Shown: piece after piece, positions 11,301 to 26,300 of the stretch | Position numbering within the stretch: the stretch's first letter is position 1 | Layout of the letters: each line of letters begins with the position of its first letter | Assembly (NCBI RefSeq): GCF_954871325.1 | Contig: NC_088776.1 | Coordinates: 19,654,052 to 19,718,051 of the forward strand | Length of the DNA stretch: 64,000 nt | Source of the DNA: Gordionus sp. m RMFG-2023 | Lineage: Eukaryota > Nematomorpha > Gordioida > Chordodea > Parachordodidae | Direction: 5' to 3' | Program-made: the position numbers and the translations under genes | The notes under the pieces: generated by a model | What the model saw: only the letters and a program-made list of their open reading frames with translations | Told to the model about the DNA's origin: nothing | The model's database searches: none

Positions 11301-14300
11301 ACCAAGTAATACCCTGTTAATACCAAAGGTGAATGCTATTACTTCAGTCATTTTAATTAGCCTTTATTTGATGCTCATATCAACCTAAATTAGCCTTTGA
11401 GTGAGAAGTTGACCTATAATTGAATAGATCTTTTGATTAGCTAACGATTGATACCTTATTCAACCTATTTACTTTCATAAGGCCAAGAAAAACAACTTTA
11501 AAAATAGAATTTAAAAACAATAATAATAAAATCAAAATTAATAAAGGAAAACACGCTTAAAACGCGTTTTGGAATAAAAATTCCCTATATCATTATTGAA
11601 CCGGGATAATACTGTACTATCATTCTTTTATGGATATTTATTTAAAACATTTGAGGATCCTGGATATTTCTTGATTCTTTTAAAACTTATGACATTATAT
11701 ACAATGAAATCAGTCAGAAGTTAAAATTTTTCATTGTGTTACAATATCTATCTTGAGATTGATTCACTATACTTCTATTCAAATTTTATATATATTGAGT
11801 TATACAATTTCAAACAATTATTAAAACAAACTAATAATCTTAGTCATGGTTTAATTTAATAACTTAAAGCGTAAAAATATATAAATTTATTTTAATTCCT
11901 TTGGACCTAACCCATAAATACTATTTGAAAAAACTGTCCATATAATACGGAGTGCTCCTTACTTAATGGCAAAAGTGGAATAAAACGTTACAATTTTCCG
12001 AACCATAACATTATAAAATAGTCTAAAAAGAAGTGTTATTTAACCCAATTCATTCCGAGAATTCACTAGATTTGTTTATAATTTTAAAAAAAATTAAACT
12101 TTATTTTTAACCGAGATTTTTTTAAACTCTAATTCTATCATTAGCCGCAAGAAGAATTTTACTTCTACCAAAGGATATAAACTCGGATTTTTTAATAAAG
12201 TTGCATTGCATATTTATTCATGGCGCTATCATTTAAATTCTATTATTTTAGCCTGTAGTGTTCTTTTTTAATATATTAATATATTTTTATTTTTCAAATA
12301 TTTTTAGCATTTAATTTTATTTTCTGAATGTTCTACCAAATATTTTTGTTAGATTTATTACAAACATTTTAAATTAAAAGTTATCACATTGATGAAATTT
12401 TTTTTGAATATAAAATTTAAATAAGCAATTAAATTTAATTCAATTGATTTCACTGTTATAAATCAAAATGAACTAATACAATATTTTACATAATATATTG
12501 GTTTTTATTAGAGAAATAAAATATAAATCCTTTGAAATATTATTAAGACAAAGTTTTCGTTATAATTAAAACGAATATCTAATTGAAGAGTTAAAAAAAA
12601 ATTAAAATATGAGTTTTTTACTTTGAAAATTACTTTTAAATTTCTCAATGAATGCCCGATGCCAAATTATTACCGGACCAAAAAGATCTTAAAAAATAAT
12701 AGTTCTTAAAGTCCACCTATCTTAACTCCCTTTTATTATTTTTGCTAGTCCGGACAGCAGTCTTTAAAAGAACCACATTATCAATCGTTTTGTTCCTATC
12801 GGTCTAAGACTAATAGGACTGGACTATTGACTTTCACTAAAATAATTATTAGTTTCTCGAGCTCTCACATTTTTATTAATGGGAACATGAAAAAATATAA
12901 AAAATTGTGAGTTATAATTCTCATACCAAAAGTTTAAGATAACAAATTCATTTCAGTTTCATCTTTGATAGAGTTTAGATCTAATTTGTATATTATATTT
13001 TTTTCAATTTAAATAATTTTTTATATAATATTTTAACTCATAAAGCATCATTTCTAACTCAATTTTATATTTAAAATATAACTTCGACCTTTGTGATAGA
13101 TATGTAAAATAAGTTTAAAATACAAGTTAGAAAATAATACTTGAAGTTGAAATGATACCTTGTTGCAAGAAATTTTAAAATGTAAATTATATCTTTAAAA
13201 AAATACATATTAAAATTTAAACTAATGTTTGAAAAATTTTAAGGTTTCTATTTATCACCAAAGCCGTCTTCTTACGTTCCGGAGTCTTGTATGCTTCTAC
13301 TATTAGGCGTTGTAACGGGTTTAGTTTTATTTTATTCCAAAATCCAAGGTATCAATTACACAATTTCGACCTCTCTCTTTTTTCTTTTTTTGCTTCCGCC
13401 TATTGTGTTAGATGCAGGATACTTCATGCCACTCCGGCCTTTTTTTGAAAATATAGGCACGATATTACTCCTTGCAGTGGTAGGAACCCTGTGGAATACA
13501 TTGGCTATGGGTTTTTCATTGTGGGGTATCATTAGAACAGGTACTAAAATATTTATATAGTGTCGTAAAATATGACTCATTCAAATTTTATATCATTCAT
13601 ATTATATTGACAGAAATTTATTAGCTAAAATATTCAGACCAATATTTTTAAATTAAACTCTGACGATTCCAAGCCTAGCAGTATATGTAAATGCTGAGGA
13701 TGAATTTCTCAGTTTTTAAGTCGAAGACTTTAAAGGAATGAGTTTAATGACAAGTTATATAAGTTTGTTAAAATCTAACTGGGGTCAACCAAATATTTTT
13801 TAAATTCTGAAATCACTTTTAAGATTTATCGAAAATGCAAGAACCTATTGCAATCATTTTTATGTTTCTTAGAATTTTTCTAAACAGTATATTATAATAT
13901 TAGACTAAGATATCTTTCAAATAAATATTTATAGTATCATACAATACACTCAATCAGTTTAAGGATCATATGTAACTCGAATTTTAGAGAATGTTAAATT
14001 AATATTTAAAGTTTTTATTTTATTTTACAATGTAAAAATTAAATGTTTTCATATTTTCTTCTAAATGAGGATATTTTAAAAGTTTATATTCTAGCTGATA
14101 TGACATGAATTTATATAAGGAATATTCTTGTATTTATTAAGATTACATTGATTTTATTTTAAATTAAAAATTAGTCTTAATTGAGAGGTCTAACATAATT
14201 ATTTAGTAAGCAAATTAAATCTTGAAACATCTATTGAATAGCAATATAATTGAGTTTATGAATATAAAATAAAAATACTATCGCCAGTAGAGATCTGTAA

Positions 14301-17300
14301 AAGTAGGCCCGGCCCAAACCAGGCCCTATTTTTTTAAAAAGAAATCGGGTTCGGACTAGGTCGAGCCTAATATTTTTTTTAAAAACTCGGGCCGAGTCTA
14401 GTCGAGCTTTGGAAATTTTTTTTAATATATATAAATTTATCAATTTTATGTTAAATTTTTAATGTAAAATAAAAATATTCGATTTTATTTATAGAAACTA
14501 GACGCCATATAACATATATCCTTTACTTTGAGTAATTAAAAAAATTAATTTTTATATTTAAATAAATTCGGGCCGGGCCGGGCCAGGCCGGTAAATATTT
14601 TTAAAAAAAATTTCGGGTTAGGGCTGGGCCGGCAAAACTTTTAAAAAAATATTTCGGGTTCGGGTTCGGGTGGCTGGCAAAATTTTATTAAAACAACTTT
14701 CGGGCCAGGCTGGGCTTGAAAATTAGGCCCGATGCAGATCACTAATCACCAGTATAAATAAATTGGTAAACATCCAGATGTCAAAGGCCATAAAAATTAT
14801 GTTTGATGATCACTTCCTATGAATTTTTAGTCCTCTTATCTGATTATACATATTAATTGACACTACCTTAGCTTAATCATGAGGTTATAAAATCAGACTT
14901 CACATCTATAACTTAGGGTCCCATTTAAAATTAGATATGGGAAGGAATGGTAGGGGAAACCATATATTAAGTCTGAGCTTACAGTGAGACGTTAATTTTT
15001 TCCTTAACTCAGAGGGCTATTTGTTTTACAAAATCCTGGATGCGCCTATGCTCTAATGATAGATTGGTAGGTTCGAGAATGTTTGGGAGTGAGCCGTTTT
15101 TAAGCTGACTTATTATTAGATTAAATGAGGTATAACGTTGGTGTCAACAGTTTCTCAAAAATGTTAAAGAACTTACAAAAAAAATTGAATGCCATAATAT
15201 GATATAAAAAATTTATAAATAAAATGGATGAAATAGAATATTTCTCTAAGGTTTAAAAATTCTTATAAATATAATTTTTAATAAATAAAAATTATGTAAA
15301 TTTTTTTATAGATTATATATTTCAATGCTAAAACAAAAATAAGTTCCAAAAATTAAAGTAGGTCTATGGCCACACCAAATATACTAAAAAAAACAAGTAT
15401 AATCAGAAACTATTGAGTGAAACCAAAAATAATTTTGCAGGCATATATTTTACATAAAATTATTAACCTACTTAATAATCACTACTTATAAGAATTTTTT
15501 TTAATGAATGGGGTCAGCATAGTCTCACTATGCTATGAAAAGTTAACTCTAATTTTGATAGCAGATAATCTTTATATTTAATTAATTAAAAGTATATTCA
15601 AAAGAAATTTAAAATAATAATAAGATTCGAATAGTGAATTTCTCTCTATTTGTTATTTATCTCGTATTTCTGAAAGGGCTGATGATAATTGAATATTTTC
15701 AAGTTCTTTATATGCTTAATGAATTATACTATATTACATATTCTAAAAGAAAGGGTTAACCATTTCAATATTTTTAAAAATTTTAGAAATAGATGAACAA
15801 ATAAATCAAGGCATACGTTTTTTATTGAGGTAGGTTAGGAAATTTTTTATATATAGGTTTTTCATAATGATAACTTTATAATGGTTAATAAAAATTTATA
15901 TAAATATAATTTTATTTATGAAATACTAATCTATTCTCAAATAAATTCTTTAACATCTCACCACCGAAACAATGGCAAAATCTTGAATATACTTAATATA
16001 TCTTATTCTTATAAGGTATAATTGGAGTCGATGTACCACTCATGCACTGTCTTCTCTTTAGCAGTTTAATATCAGCCGTTGATCCAGTAGCCATTTTATC
16101 TGTTTTTGAGGAGGCAAACGTTAATGAGGTTCTTCATATTATCGTTTTTGGGGAATCATTGTTGAACGATGGTGTGGCCATAGTAAGTTTATTTTTATAA
16201 TATTACTTTATAAAAAGACAATAAGTAAGTAATTTCCAAATCATCTAAATCAATAAAAATGGTTCTAGTTCTATATTATATTCTCCCAACAAGCGCGTAC
16301 GCAGCAGAGAGGGGGGGAGAAGAAGATGGACAACCCCCCCTCCCAAGCCCAAAAATGCAGATGATGGATTATATTTTTCAAAAATATTAATTTATATTTG
16401 TTAATATTTATTCCTATCTCATATATATATTATTATATTTATTTATCACTTTCATCTACTAAGTTATTTTATCAATTAATTTCGATTTCAAGTTTTCCTT
16501 GGCGTAATTTACCTATTATTTTCAAATTTTAGTGGCGTATTATTTATCCAAATTTCTAGTCAAATAATAATTATCTCTGAAACTCCTTGTCCAACAGGAA
16601 GAAAGAAATTCCAAGCTTGTCCAACGAGATCGAGTTTCCGCCATAAAGCATAACAGCTTTTATGGGGTTAGAAGAGCCGATTATTAATGCTATTACTGAA
16701 ATATCACAATGGCTTGAAAGAAATATTTCTTCAGAAGCAAGAAAATTATTGGATTCAATACTTATTCCAAATTTTTTTTCCATTAGAATGTATTATACAA
16801 CTATTTTATGTAATACTTTTCAAAAACATGACATTTACTTGATTAAGAAGATGAGAATAGCGGAGAGCATTTTATTAGAACTCAAGAAAATTAGAGCTAA
16901 TGTTGATGAAAAACATATTTTATATGTTATTGTTGAGTCACAAAAGCAGAGTTATACATGTTTAAATTTGTCCACCTCGACTTGCAGCAAGCAAGCTCAT
17001 CGTCAAAACATTAATATAGGATCAGTAGAAGAGTATTATAAAACAAATGTCCGATCTCTTAGATACATTTATAACCCAAATAAATGAATGGTTTTTAATT
17101 CATCAAGCAGCACTTACCAATCCGCAGATATTACTTCCACAAAAGACTTTCCAACCTTTTTCAGATGGTGATAGGAAAAAAAAATTTGTTAGATTTTTAT
17201 CATGAAGATGTTAAAGTATCTTATGATGCCTTATTAGCTGAATAACTATGATTAAAAGATTAACTATGGTTGATACAGTCCCAAAAATGCTATGGATGCT

Positions 17301-20300
17301 TTGCATTATTTCAAACACATTTTAGATTATATTCCCAATGTATTAAAATGGTTATATATATTAACAACTCTTCCCATTAGTAAACTAATGAGAGAACATT
17401 CTCTTTTTAAAGAATAATAACAGAGCCCTGCAGAGGTACCATTTTCAGAACACTGCCCGGATTTTTTTTAAAAAATAATTTCGGCCCTGGTTTTTTTGAA
17501 AATAAAATTTCTGGCCCGGCCCGGGTATGTTTAAAAAAATTATAATACGATCCAGCTCGGGGGCCGGACCTGCAAGTCTCTGAAAAACATACCTATGAAA
17601 TACAACTTCTGAAAGTAGATTGAATGATTTGAATCTTTTGAATATTCATAGGCATTTGACGCCAAACAAGGACAGATAATTGAAAAATTAGCTCAAAACA
17701 TACAAAATACAATTATTCCTAAGAAAATTTTTGTTTATTAATTTATATTTCCAACATTTAAATTTTTTATACTTTATATATAAATTTTAAAGGCTCAAAA
17801 AATTCAAATTTCAATTTTGGGTCATTTAAGTGATTCATATCGTGGTTATATTCACTTTATATTTTATAATTCATATTTATTTTATAGTTTTTCAATGCCC
17901 GTTTATATATATAATTTTTTTGTAATTCAAATTAATTTAAAATTGTGTATTAGAAAAGTTATAAGTCCTAATAAATTTATGCTCAATATTTTTAAATAAC
18001 AATAATATTTATTAAAAAAAATTATTATCTCCCCCCCCCCCCCAGACCAAATTCCTGCGTACGCGCCTGTATTCTCCTTATCGGGATAATAAAGAAAGAA
18101 CCGTTTTTGATATTCTTTTATTCGATTTCTTTATTGCCCTTTTCTTAGAATTCCCTTCCTCCTTGTATTTACTATCCCCCTTTTTTTACTAGCTTTTATA
18201 AAAATATATTTACGATTATCAGGTGTTATACAATATGTTTGGGTCTTTTAGTGAAATTGGCTTGGAAAACATAATCACGAGGGACATCGTATTTGGCGTA
18301 ATATCTTTTGGAGTAGTGGCCTTTGGCGGAACATTGATCGGCATTTTGTTCGGATTATTCACAGGTTGGCTTACTAAGTACATAAGCATTATATTTTTAT
18401 ATAATGATCATGCGTATATATTAAAAGGTTTTGATATTTTCTTCAACTATCTTTTAAAATATTCTAACAAGAATTTAAATTAATTTCTTAAAACCCTAAC
18501 CCTATTCAAACAATCTGCGTCGGTAAAAGAGTTTTTTATTTTAGATAGTTTGAGAATCGATAGTAATGATTAGTTTGTGAAATAGGATAAATGTTTTGCT
18601 GTTTGCATATATTCCTCGTATAATTTATATAATTAATGATACTCATTTAAAAACCATGAAAAGGTACACCGACAAAATTCGTATTATAGAGCCTCTTTTC
18701 GTTTTCTTGTTAGCATATTTATCGTATATCGTAGCCGATATGTTCACGCTTTCAGGAATTTTAGCGTAAGCTTTTTGTTAGCTTAAAGTTAATCCTTATT
18801 TAAACAATAAACGAGCCCTTGCATATTAGAGAAGATGCAATATAATTTATCAAAAAGTAAAAAATCACTTTATGTTTTAATTTTAAAAAGCCGGATATAA
18901 CTCACTTTTACCATAACCATAAATTTTTCTATCATCAATAAAAAAAATTTAATAAAAAATAATTTTATTTTATAATTATCTTTTCAAAGAATCGTATTTT
19001 GTGGCTTAATAATGCGACAGTTTGTGGAAGCTAACATAGCCTTAAAATCAAATATAACAGTCAAATACACCATGAAGACTTTGAGTAGCATTTGCGAAAG
19101 CATAATTTTCTTGTTTTTAGGACTATCAACTGTGGTCGATATCCACATATGGAACACCGCTTTTACCCTTTTTACACTATTCTTTTGTTTGTTCTATCGG
19201 GCTATAGGTATAATATCAATAATTGAACCTTCATTTTTTGTAAATAGAGTTCACATTTTATACAGTGTTGTGATGATTTAATGTAACATATTAACGATTT
19301 AATTTAAACACATGCATATATAATTATGATCACAAATGTACAACAAAAGAAATAATTTAATTATATATACATGTCAGTGGCGTATCCAGGATTCTCTTAT
19401 GGGGGGGGGGGGGGTATTCGTTCTCAAACCCTTCTTATCCAGCTTTCCCCCGGCCTTTGCCGGGTCTTATGTAAATTATTCATAATTTAATAATAATTAT
19501 ATTTCTATTTACTCAGGTAAAATAGCTAAACGTAGTAAATATTTATACCACAATTCGAATTCACTGATTAAATTTATTTCAATCATAGAAATAAAATTTT
19601 TCTAAATATTTAATTTTACCAATAGTGGCATTAGAAAACGATTATGGATCTTCTAAAGACTTGTTTTTTATCTAAAAACCGTACTTTTATTTGCGATAAA
19701 AAAGTATCTAAGAATGGGATGAAAGTGGATATTTTATAATATTCTTCAGTTGAGCCAATATTTATTTTTCATCTCAATAATTGCCCAGGTGCTAGACGAG
19801 GTTTAATTAGTGTTATATCATAAAATTTAGCCTTCGATTCAACGTCTATATAAATATTATGAAAATATTCATCTACATTCATTCTTATTGTATCTACCTG
19901 TTAATATATTTTCCGCCAAATCAATAACCTGAACCAAATCTAAATTTGGTTTTTGTAAATTTCTACAAAGTAGTGAGCTATAGGAAAATAATTTATTGAT
20001 GCAACTAGCAGCAATGATAAACTCTGATTGATCAATTGAATTCAATAATGATATCGCTTCTGACGACACATTACCTTTTTTCATGCTCAGCCTTATTTAA
20101 CTTTTGTATTTCTATTTCTTTTGTTCTACAAAATCGAGGTAAAAATAAAATATTAAAAAAATTATAGATATTTATTGATAATTAATATTAAAAATACTTA
20201 TTAATTCTAACTTACTAATAATTTTGAATTTAATAAAATAATTATATATAATAATAAAATAAATTACCATTTGATTTCAATCTCTTTGACTTAAAATTTT

Positions 20301-23300
20301 TCCATTTTATTAATATTTTTGAATAATGTTAATGTACTAACAAGGAAAGGAAATTTTAATAAAATATATTTATAAAAAATAAGTTTTATGTTGGAAAATT
20401 GATATTCAAACATTTGTAAAATTTTGATTGGGGGGAGGGGGGGTAGTGGAAGGGTGGAGGGTAAAATTTTTATTAGCTTAAAATGATATTTATGAAAACA
20501 GTCAAATTTGCGATGGATGGGGATTTCTCCCTCCCCCCCCCCCTCATTGGTTACGCGCCTGATGCATGTGTTTAAATTAAATCCTCATTATGTTACATTA
20601 AATGAGCACAACAATGTATATTATATAAATGTTTAATGAGTTTCATTCATGCGTAAATATAATTAATTTTATTCGAAAAAATTGGCAAGGTATCTTGGTT
20701 CTCATTCCTTTCATTAATAGATATAGATTAGCTAAATTGAGCAAAGTTGATATCTTTATTATGATCTATGGAGGATTAAGAGGTGCTATTTCATTTTCTT
20801 TAGCCCTTCTCTTAAATGAAGATGTGTTAGGGCAACAGAACAAAAGAATGTTTGTAACAACAACCATGACCGTAGTCATTTTCACTTCGTTCTTTCAGGT
20901 AATGCAAATATAGTATCTGTTCATTTAATTATTTACTTTATTTTTTTAATTTAACTTTTATCATTTTTATAAGTTCTAGGAAAATGTATTTTTCAAGTAA
21001 TATACCTATGTCCTTGATCGTTTTAATCATTTCTTGATTCTGAAATCTATTCAGAAAAGCAAGAACATACTTAGTTTTTTTTAAATATATAAATAAGTAA
21101 AGTAAGTCAAAGTATATTTAATACAAAATATCACGTAGGGGAGACCGGGGTAAAGCGATTGACGGGGTAACAATGTTAACGCGAATAACTTTTTAACCAT
21201 TGAGTATAAAGACCTTAAATTTGGTGTGAAGATGTATTTTTATATCTAATTTCTTACCTATGTTCATCTTTTAAAAAACTTACCTGGTTTTATATATTTT
21301 GTCAAAAAACTGTTTTTTACCCAAAAAATATAAAAATCATTCTCTAGTATATTTTGCTTTTAGTAAAATTTACATATCCTCAGGATTCAAAATTTGGCAC
21401 ACATGTTTCTTAATGTATTAGCTATAAAATAAAATTTATCTGACATCTTTAGCTATATTAGAAGTCACGCAATAACGATATTTATAATATATGTCACCTA
21501 GGGGTAAAGCTGTTATGGGTAAAACGGTTAAAATATAAAATATTCACATTAATTTTTCATTAATTCATTTATTATAATTTTTATTGTATCAATCAAATAA
21601 TGAGAAATTATAAAAGAAAAACCATATACAGAGATGTAAATATAATAAATGAAGCCATAAAATATAAAATAACAAATAATACTTCATTAAATTTGTCTGC
21701 TAAAAAATTTAACATACCTTATACAACGTTGAGAAGGAGATGTAAAATTGGTATTAAAAGTTCAGATCATCATAAACAAATATTTACAAATGAAGAAGAA
21801 TCTAGATTGTGTGACTACATATTAGAAGCAAGTAGGTCATTTATGGGATTAACGCCTAACAAGTAATTAAATTATATTGTTTGTATTATATTGTATTTCA
21901 TAATTTTAATAACTCAATTTAAATATCAATATTAATTTGGTAACTTTAATAAAAATGCTCAATTGAAATTATATTGTATTTCATAATTTTAATAATGCTC
22001 AATCTAAATATCAATATTAATTTGGTAACTTTAACAAAAATGCTCAATTGAAATTATATTGTATTTCATAATTTTAATAATGCTCAATCTAAATATTATT
22101 AATTTGGTGACTTTAATAAAAATGCTCAATTGAAATTATATTGTATTTCATAATTTTAATAATGCTCAATCTAAAAATCATGTGGGGCAACAATTTCAGA
22201 TTTATGATATTCCAGGAGTGTTAAAAAATGAAATACCAAGGGCAGTGACACAAATAATATATTAAATGGATTCTTAGCATGTGGCATATTTCCTTTAAAC
22301 CCAAATATATTTACAGAACAAGATTATATCTGCTGTAATAATTCAAATGCTAACTCAAATATTGAATTTGAAAATAATGATGAAAATATTAGAGTGACTC
22401 AAAATCTTACAGTGACTCAAAATAATGATAGTGATTTATCTATATTATTGAACGAAAATATTCCAGATGATATTGATGAACCTTATCATGATATGTTACC
22501 ATCATGCTCAAAAAATTATAATAAAGTATTCAATCCTTCATCTATAATACCTATTCCAAAATTATTCAATATTTCATCGGATAAAATATCTAAAAAAAAG
22601 AATTCAGAAATATTAACATCTACACCTTATAAAAAAAAATTATTAATTCAGAGAAAAAAAAAGATATCAAAAAATAATTGTTTATGTGTTATTTGTAATA
22701 AAAACTATAAAAATAGTCGCGAGGGCGATGAATGGCTAAAATGTACAATGTGCCTTGAATGGGCACATTCTAAATGTGCTAATTATGATAATTATTTTAC
22801 ATGTCCTTATTGTATCGATTAGTTTTTAAATAAAAATCATAAATAAATCTTAAATTTGTAATATTTGTTAAATAAAACAATAAATATGTGTCAAATATTA
22901 TTTTAACCACTTTATCCTAGTGCTTATCCATTTTACCCTGTACCCAGAGTAAAATGGCGAAAATGAGTAGTTTTACATAACTAATCATAGCTCCTAAAAT
23001 ATTATAGGTAGAGGGCTACACTTTTTTTTATCTTGTAGAAGAGAGATGGGGCTACACATTGATCTATAATTTGTTGTGTTTGACTCTTGTTTAAAATTTT
23101 TATGGTAAATATGCAAAATGTCTATCGTTTTACCCCGGTCTCCCCTATATATATATAATAAATTCAATCCTTCAGGTTATGTAATTTACAAACGAAAAGT
23201 TAATATTATATTCAATTTAAATTCAATTTACGATTACATTTATATTACAGTTCTCCCCACTATTCATCGTGATACCGTAATGGGGGTTTCGAAACTCTTT

Positions 23301-26300
23301 TTTCAAGAGTTGTATTTTCATGTTCTGCCTTTTCCACTTCTTCGGTCAACGTAACGGGTATTTCCTTCTCTTGTGTATGTGCATCCCTCAATTGATCTGC
23401 ATGCTTGTTTTTAACGATCCCCTCTGATTCCACATCGTACAATATTGCGCTTTTTCGTTGTAACACTTTTCCTTCATGCCACCCTGCTGTCCTTTCGTTT
23501 GCTATCCAAACTTTTTGCTGCTCTTCAAACTCCCGAGGTTCAAAACTTCTATCTTTGTAGTACTTTTGTTTCCATAGAGCGTTTTCCGTCCTTTCTCTCG
23601 TTGATAATTTCCACTGATCTAATGTCGTCCTAAGCGACCTTCCAAACATCATCTCGGCAGGGGATTTACCAGTAGTTGCATTGGGAGTATTACGGTGAGT
23701 AATTAAAACATTCGCTAAATTTAACTGGTCCGGAGTGCCACATCTCCTTCCAGCATAGAAACGCGTCTTTATCGTCCGTATATATCGTTCAGCCAAACCA
23801 TTCGATTTGGGGCTATAAGGGGCCGATCTAAAATGTTTTATATTGTTTTTTAAAAAAAAACGTTTTGAATTCAGATCCAGTAAACTGAGTACCGTTATCT
23901 GAGACAATGTAGCGAGGTAACCCAAATCTAACGAAATAATTAAGCAGATTATTTATTACACTCGCCGAATTAATATGTGTTAAAATTGCAACTTCAACCC
24001 ATTTGGTAAAAGCGTCTACGCAAATTAACCAATACTTTCCAGAGACGGGGCCTGTCAAATCAATGTGTATTCGTTCCCAAGGTCGGGTAGGAATGTTCCA
24101 ATTGTATAATGGCACTTCTTTAGCTCCCGGCCTTCCTTCTTGACAACTCTTACAACATTTAACAAAGTCTTCAACATCAGTATCGAGATTTGTCCAAAAA
24201 ACGTAATATCTACATAATGATTTCATCCCCACTATCCCAGGATGTCCTCGATGAATCACATTTAAAACCTCCTTTTTTAAAATATCTGGAATAATAATTC
24301 TATCATTATAAAAAATAATCCTTCTTCGAACGAAATATTATCTTTAATCGAAATATATTTTTTTACAATCTCCGAATAATTATTTATATTATCGATATAC
24401 CAATGATTTTTAATTAATTTAATAATCTCTTTTAGGTTTATATCATTGCTCGTTTCACTTACGACTTTACTGCGAGTGAAAGATAAATCTTCTATTAATT
24501 AATTTTTAATCCTCTGATTTCTTCTTCGAATTTTTTTGTAACTTCATTGGTTTTTGCTTTCTCTACCCCCAAACGGGACAGAGCATCGGCACATTTGTTT
24601 TGATTACCTGGTCTATATATTATCTCATAATCATAATTTAATAGCTTCGTCGCCCACCGTATTAAACGGTTATTTGTTATTTTGTTAAGATCTCTTTTAT
24701 CACCTAAAATATATTGTAATGGTTTATGATCAGTAACCAAGATAAAATGTCTTCCAAAAATATATTGATGAAACTTCTCGATAGCGAACATGATGGCCGA
24801 AGCCTCCCGATCAATTGTGGCATAATTCTTTTCAGCCGCCGAAAGTGTCCTCGATGCGTAAGCAATCGGTTTCTCCTGGCCAGTAAGAAATCGGTGTGCA
24901 ATAACAGCTCCTAGACCATCTTTGGAAGCGTCACAAGTAATCACGACAGGGATATCGGCTGAATGAGGAATTATTGTATCTTCTTTTGACAATATATTTT
25001 TAACTTTAGTAAATATTTCATTTTCTTTAGCTGGCCAAAACCAACCAACATTTTTACTCGTTAGTCGGTGTAAAGGCGCACAAATAGAATGCAAATTTTT
25101 AATAAATGCCTCATGATAATTCACCATTCCAAGAAATGAACGTAGTTCTTTAACATTGGAAGGTGTTTTAAAATTTTTTATAGCGCTAATCTTATCTTCT
25201 GTAAGGTGCATTCCGAAACTGTCAATAACATGACCTAAATAAGTGACTGACTTTTCTCCAATTTTAATTTTATCGGTCGTCGTGGTCAGTCCAGCCTTCT
25301 CAAATCTTCTTAATACTTCTTCCAAATTAACTATGTGATCGGAATTATTCTCACCTGCAATAATTATGTCGTCTAAAAATACACTAACCATAGGAATTCC
25401 CTTTAATAGGTTTTTCATAAAGCGTTGGAATATTATCGGAGCGCTAGTCAAACCAAATGGAATTCTTTGGTATCGGTAATAACCGACATGTGTCGAAATT
25501 ACTAAAAGGTCCCTACATTCTGGACTAACTCCGAATTGTAAAAATGCATCACTTAAATCTATTGTTGAAAATATTTTACCACCCGCGATCTTATTTGTTA
25601 GGTCGACGAAAGTTGGTAGTAAATCGTTATCGATCGCTAGATATTTGTTGATTGTTAAACGAAATCTCCGCATATCCGTACGGCACCGGATTTCTTTAAG
25701 ATATTAACCGTTGGCGTAGCCCAAGTGATTGGAGTTATTGTTGGATCCACCTTCTCGATAACGCCTTCGTCTAAAAGTCTGTCCAACTCAGCTTCAATGG
25801 TTCGACGCAACGGAAAAGGAACTCTTCTTGCTGGTAATGCAATCGGTAACGTGTTCGGTTCTATTCGGATGACTGCCTTTTGCAGTTTGATTTCACCTAA
25901 TTTTTTTTTAAAAACTTGAGGGAATTTTGAAGCAATCGTATTTAAAGAGGGAACATTCATATTTATTTTATTAATACGAACTTCTTCCGGTAGTTTTATA
26001 TCAAATTCTCTAATGAAAGGCATCCCAAAAATAAGGGAATTCTCCCCTTTAACTACCCAAATAAGTAAAAATTTCGAAATATTTTTTACTTTGACTTCTA
26101 CGGTACATTTACCTAGTACTTCGATTTGGATATGATTATATCCCACTAATTTATAAGCCAGTGATAGTTGTGGTCTGCCAATACGATTCCAGGTGACCTC
26201 ATCAATCACTCTACACGCGGCGCCGGTAACTCCATAGCTAACTGCAATCCATTTATCTTCGCATCGATGGTTGCTTTATTTGAAAATGACAGGCGAGGTG

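Larger units (their letters stand above)
16287..18069 (+). mobile_element. Degenerate hAT transposon with transposase remnants, copy A
   Basis: It lies in intron 3, 104 bp after exon 3. A perfect 8-bp duplication, TATTCTCC, flanks it (16279-16286, 18070-18077). The ends AGCGCGTACGCAG and CTGCGTACGCGCCTG form the inverted repeat, with a G-rich tract inside the left end and a 14-base C tract inside the right. It is closely related to 33153-34581. A separate element is nested at 17421-17582. Confidence 0.88.
21138..23145 (+). mobile_element. pogo/Tigger-type DNA transposon, internally deleted
   Basis: The ends GGGGAGACCGGGGTAAAGCG and its near-perfect reverse complement at 23124-23145 differ at one base. 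TA flanks both sides (21136-21137, 23146-23147), as in Tc1/mariner elements. It interrupts the Gypsy 3' LTR. Both protein ends remain, but the DDE core has been lost and replaced by short tandem repeats, so it cannot move itself. Confidence 0.93.
21070..23249 (-). repeat. 3' LTR of the Gypsy fossil, split by pogo
   Basis: LTR sequence occupies about 21070-21137 and 23146-23249. The right LTR shows the uninterrupted sequence, ATATCACGTATATATATA, and so confirms the insertion point. A purine-rich tract (AGTGGGGAGAAC on the element's strand) abuts the LTR at 23250-23261. The outer edge near 21070 is diverged. Confidence 0.78.

Noticed and set aside
13356-13580. Antisense 74-codon frame over exon 2
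   Set aside because: It is the reverse shadow of a well-supported exon and has no family resemblance.
21070-21140. Target-site duplication for the Gypsy element
   Set aside because: The left LTR edge is too diverged to fix its last base, so no duplication could be matched with confidence.
24726-24914. Plus-strand frames across the Gypsy pol region
   Set aside because: They are shadows of RNase H and reverse transcriptase on the other strand. The same applies to the frames at 23118, 23445, 25725, 26168 and 26622.
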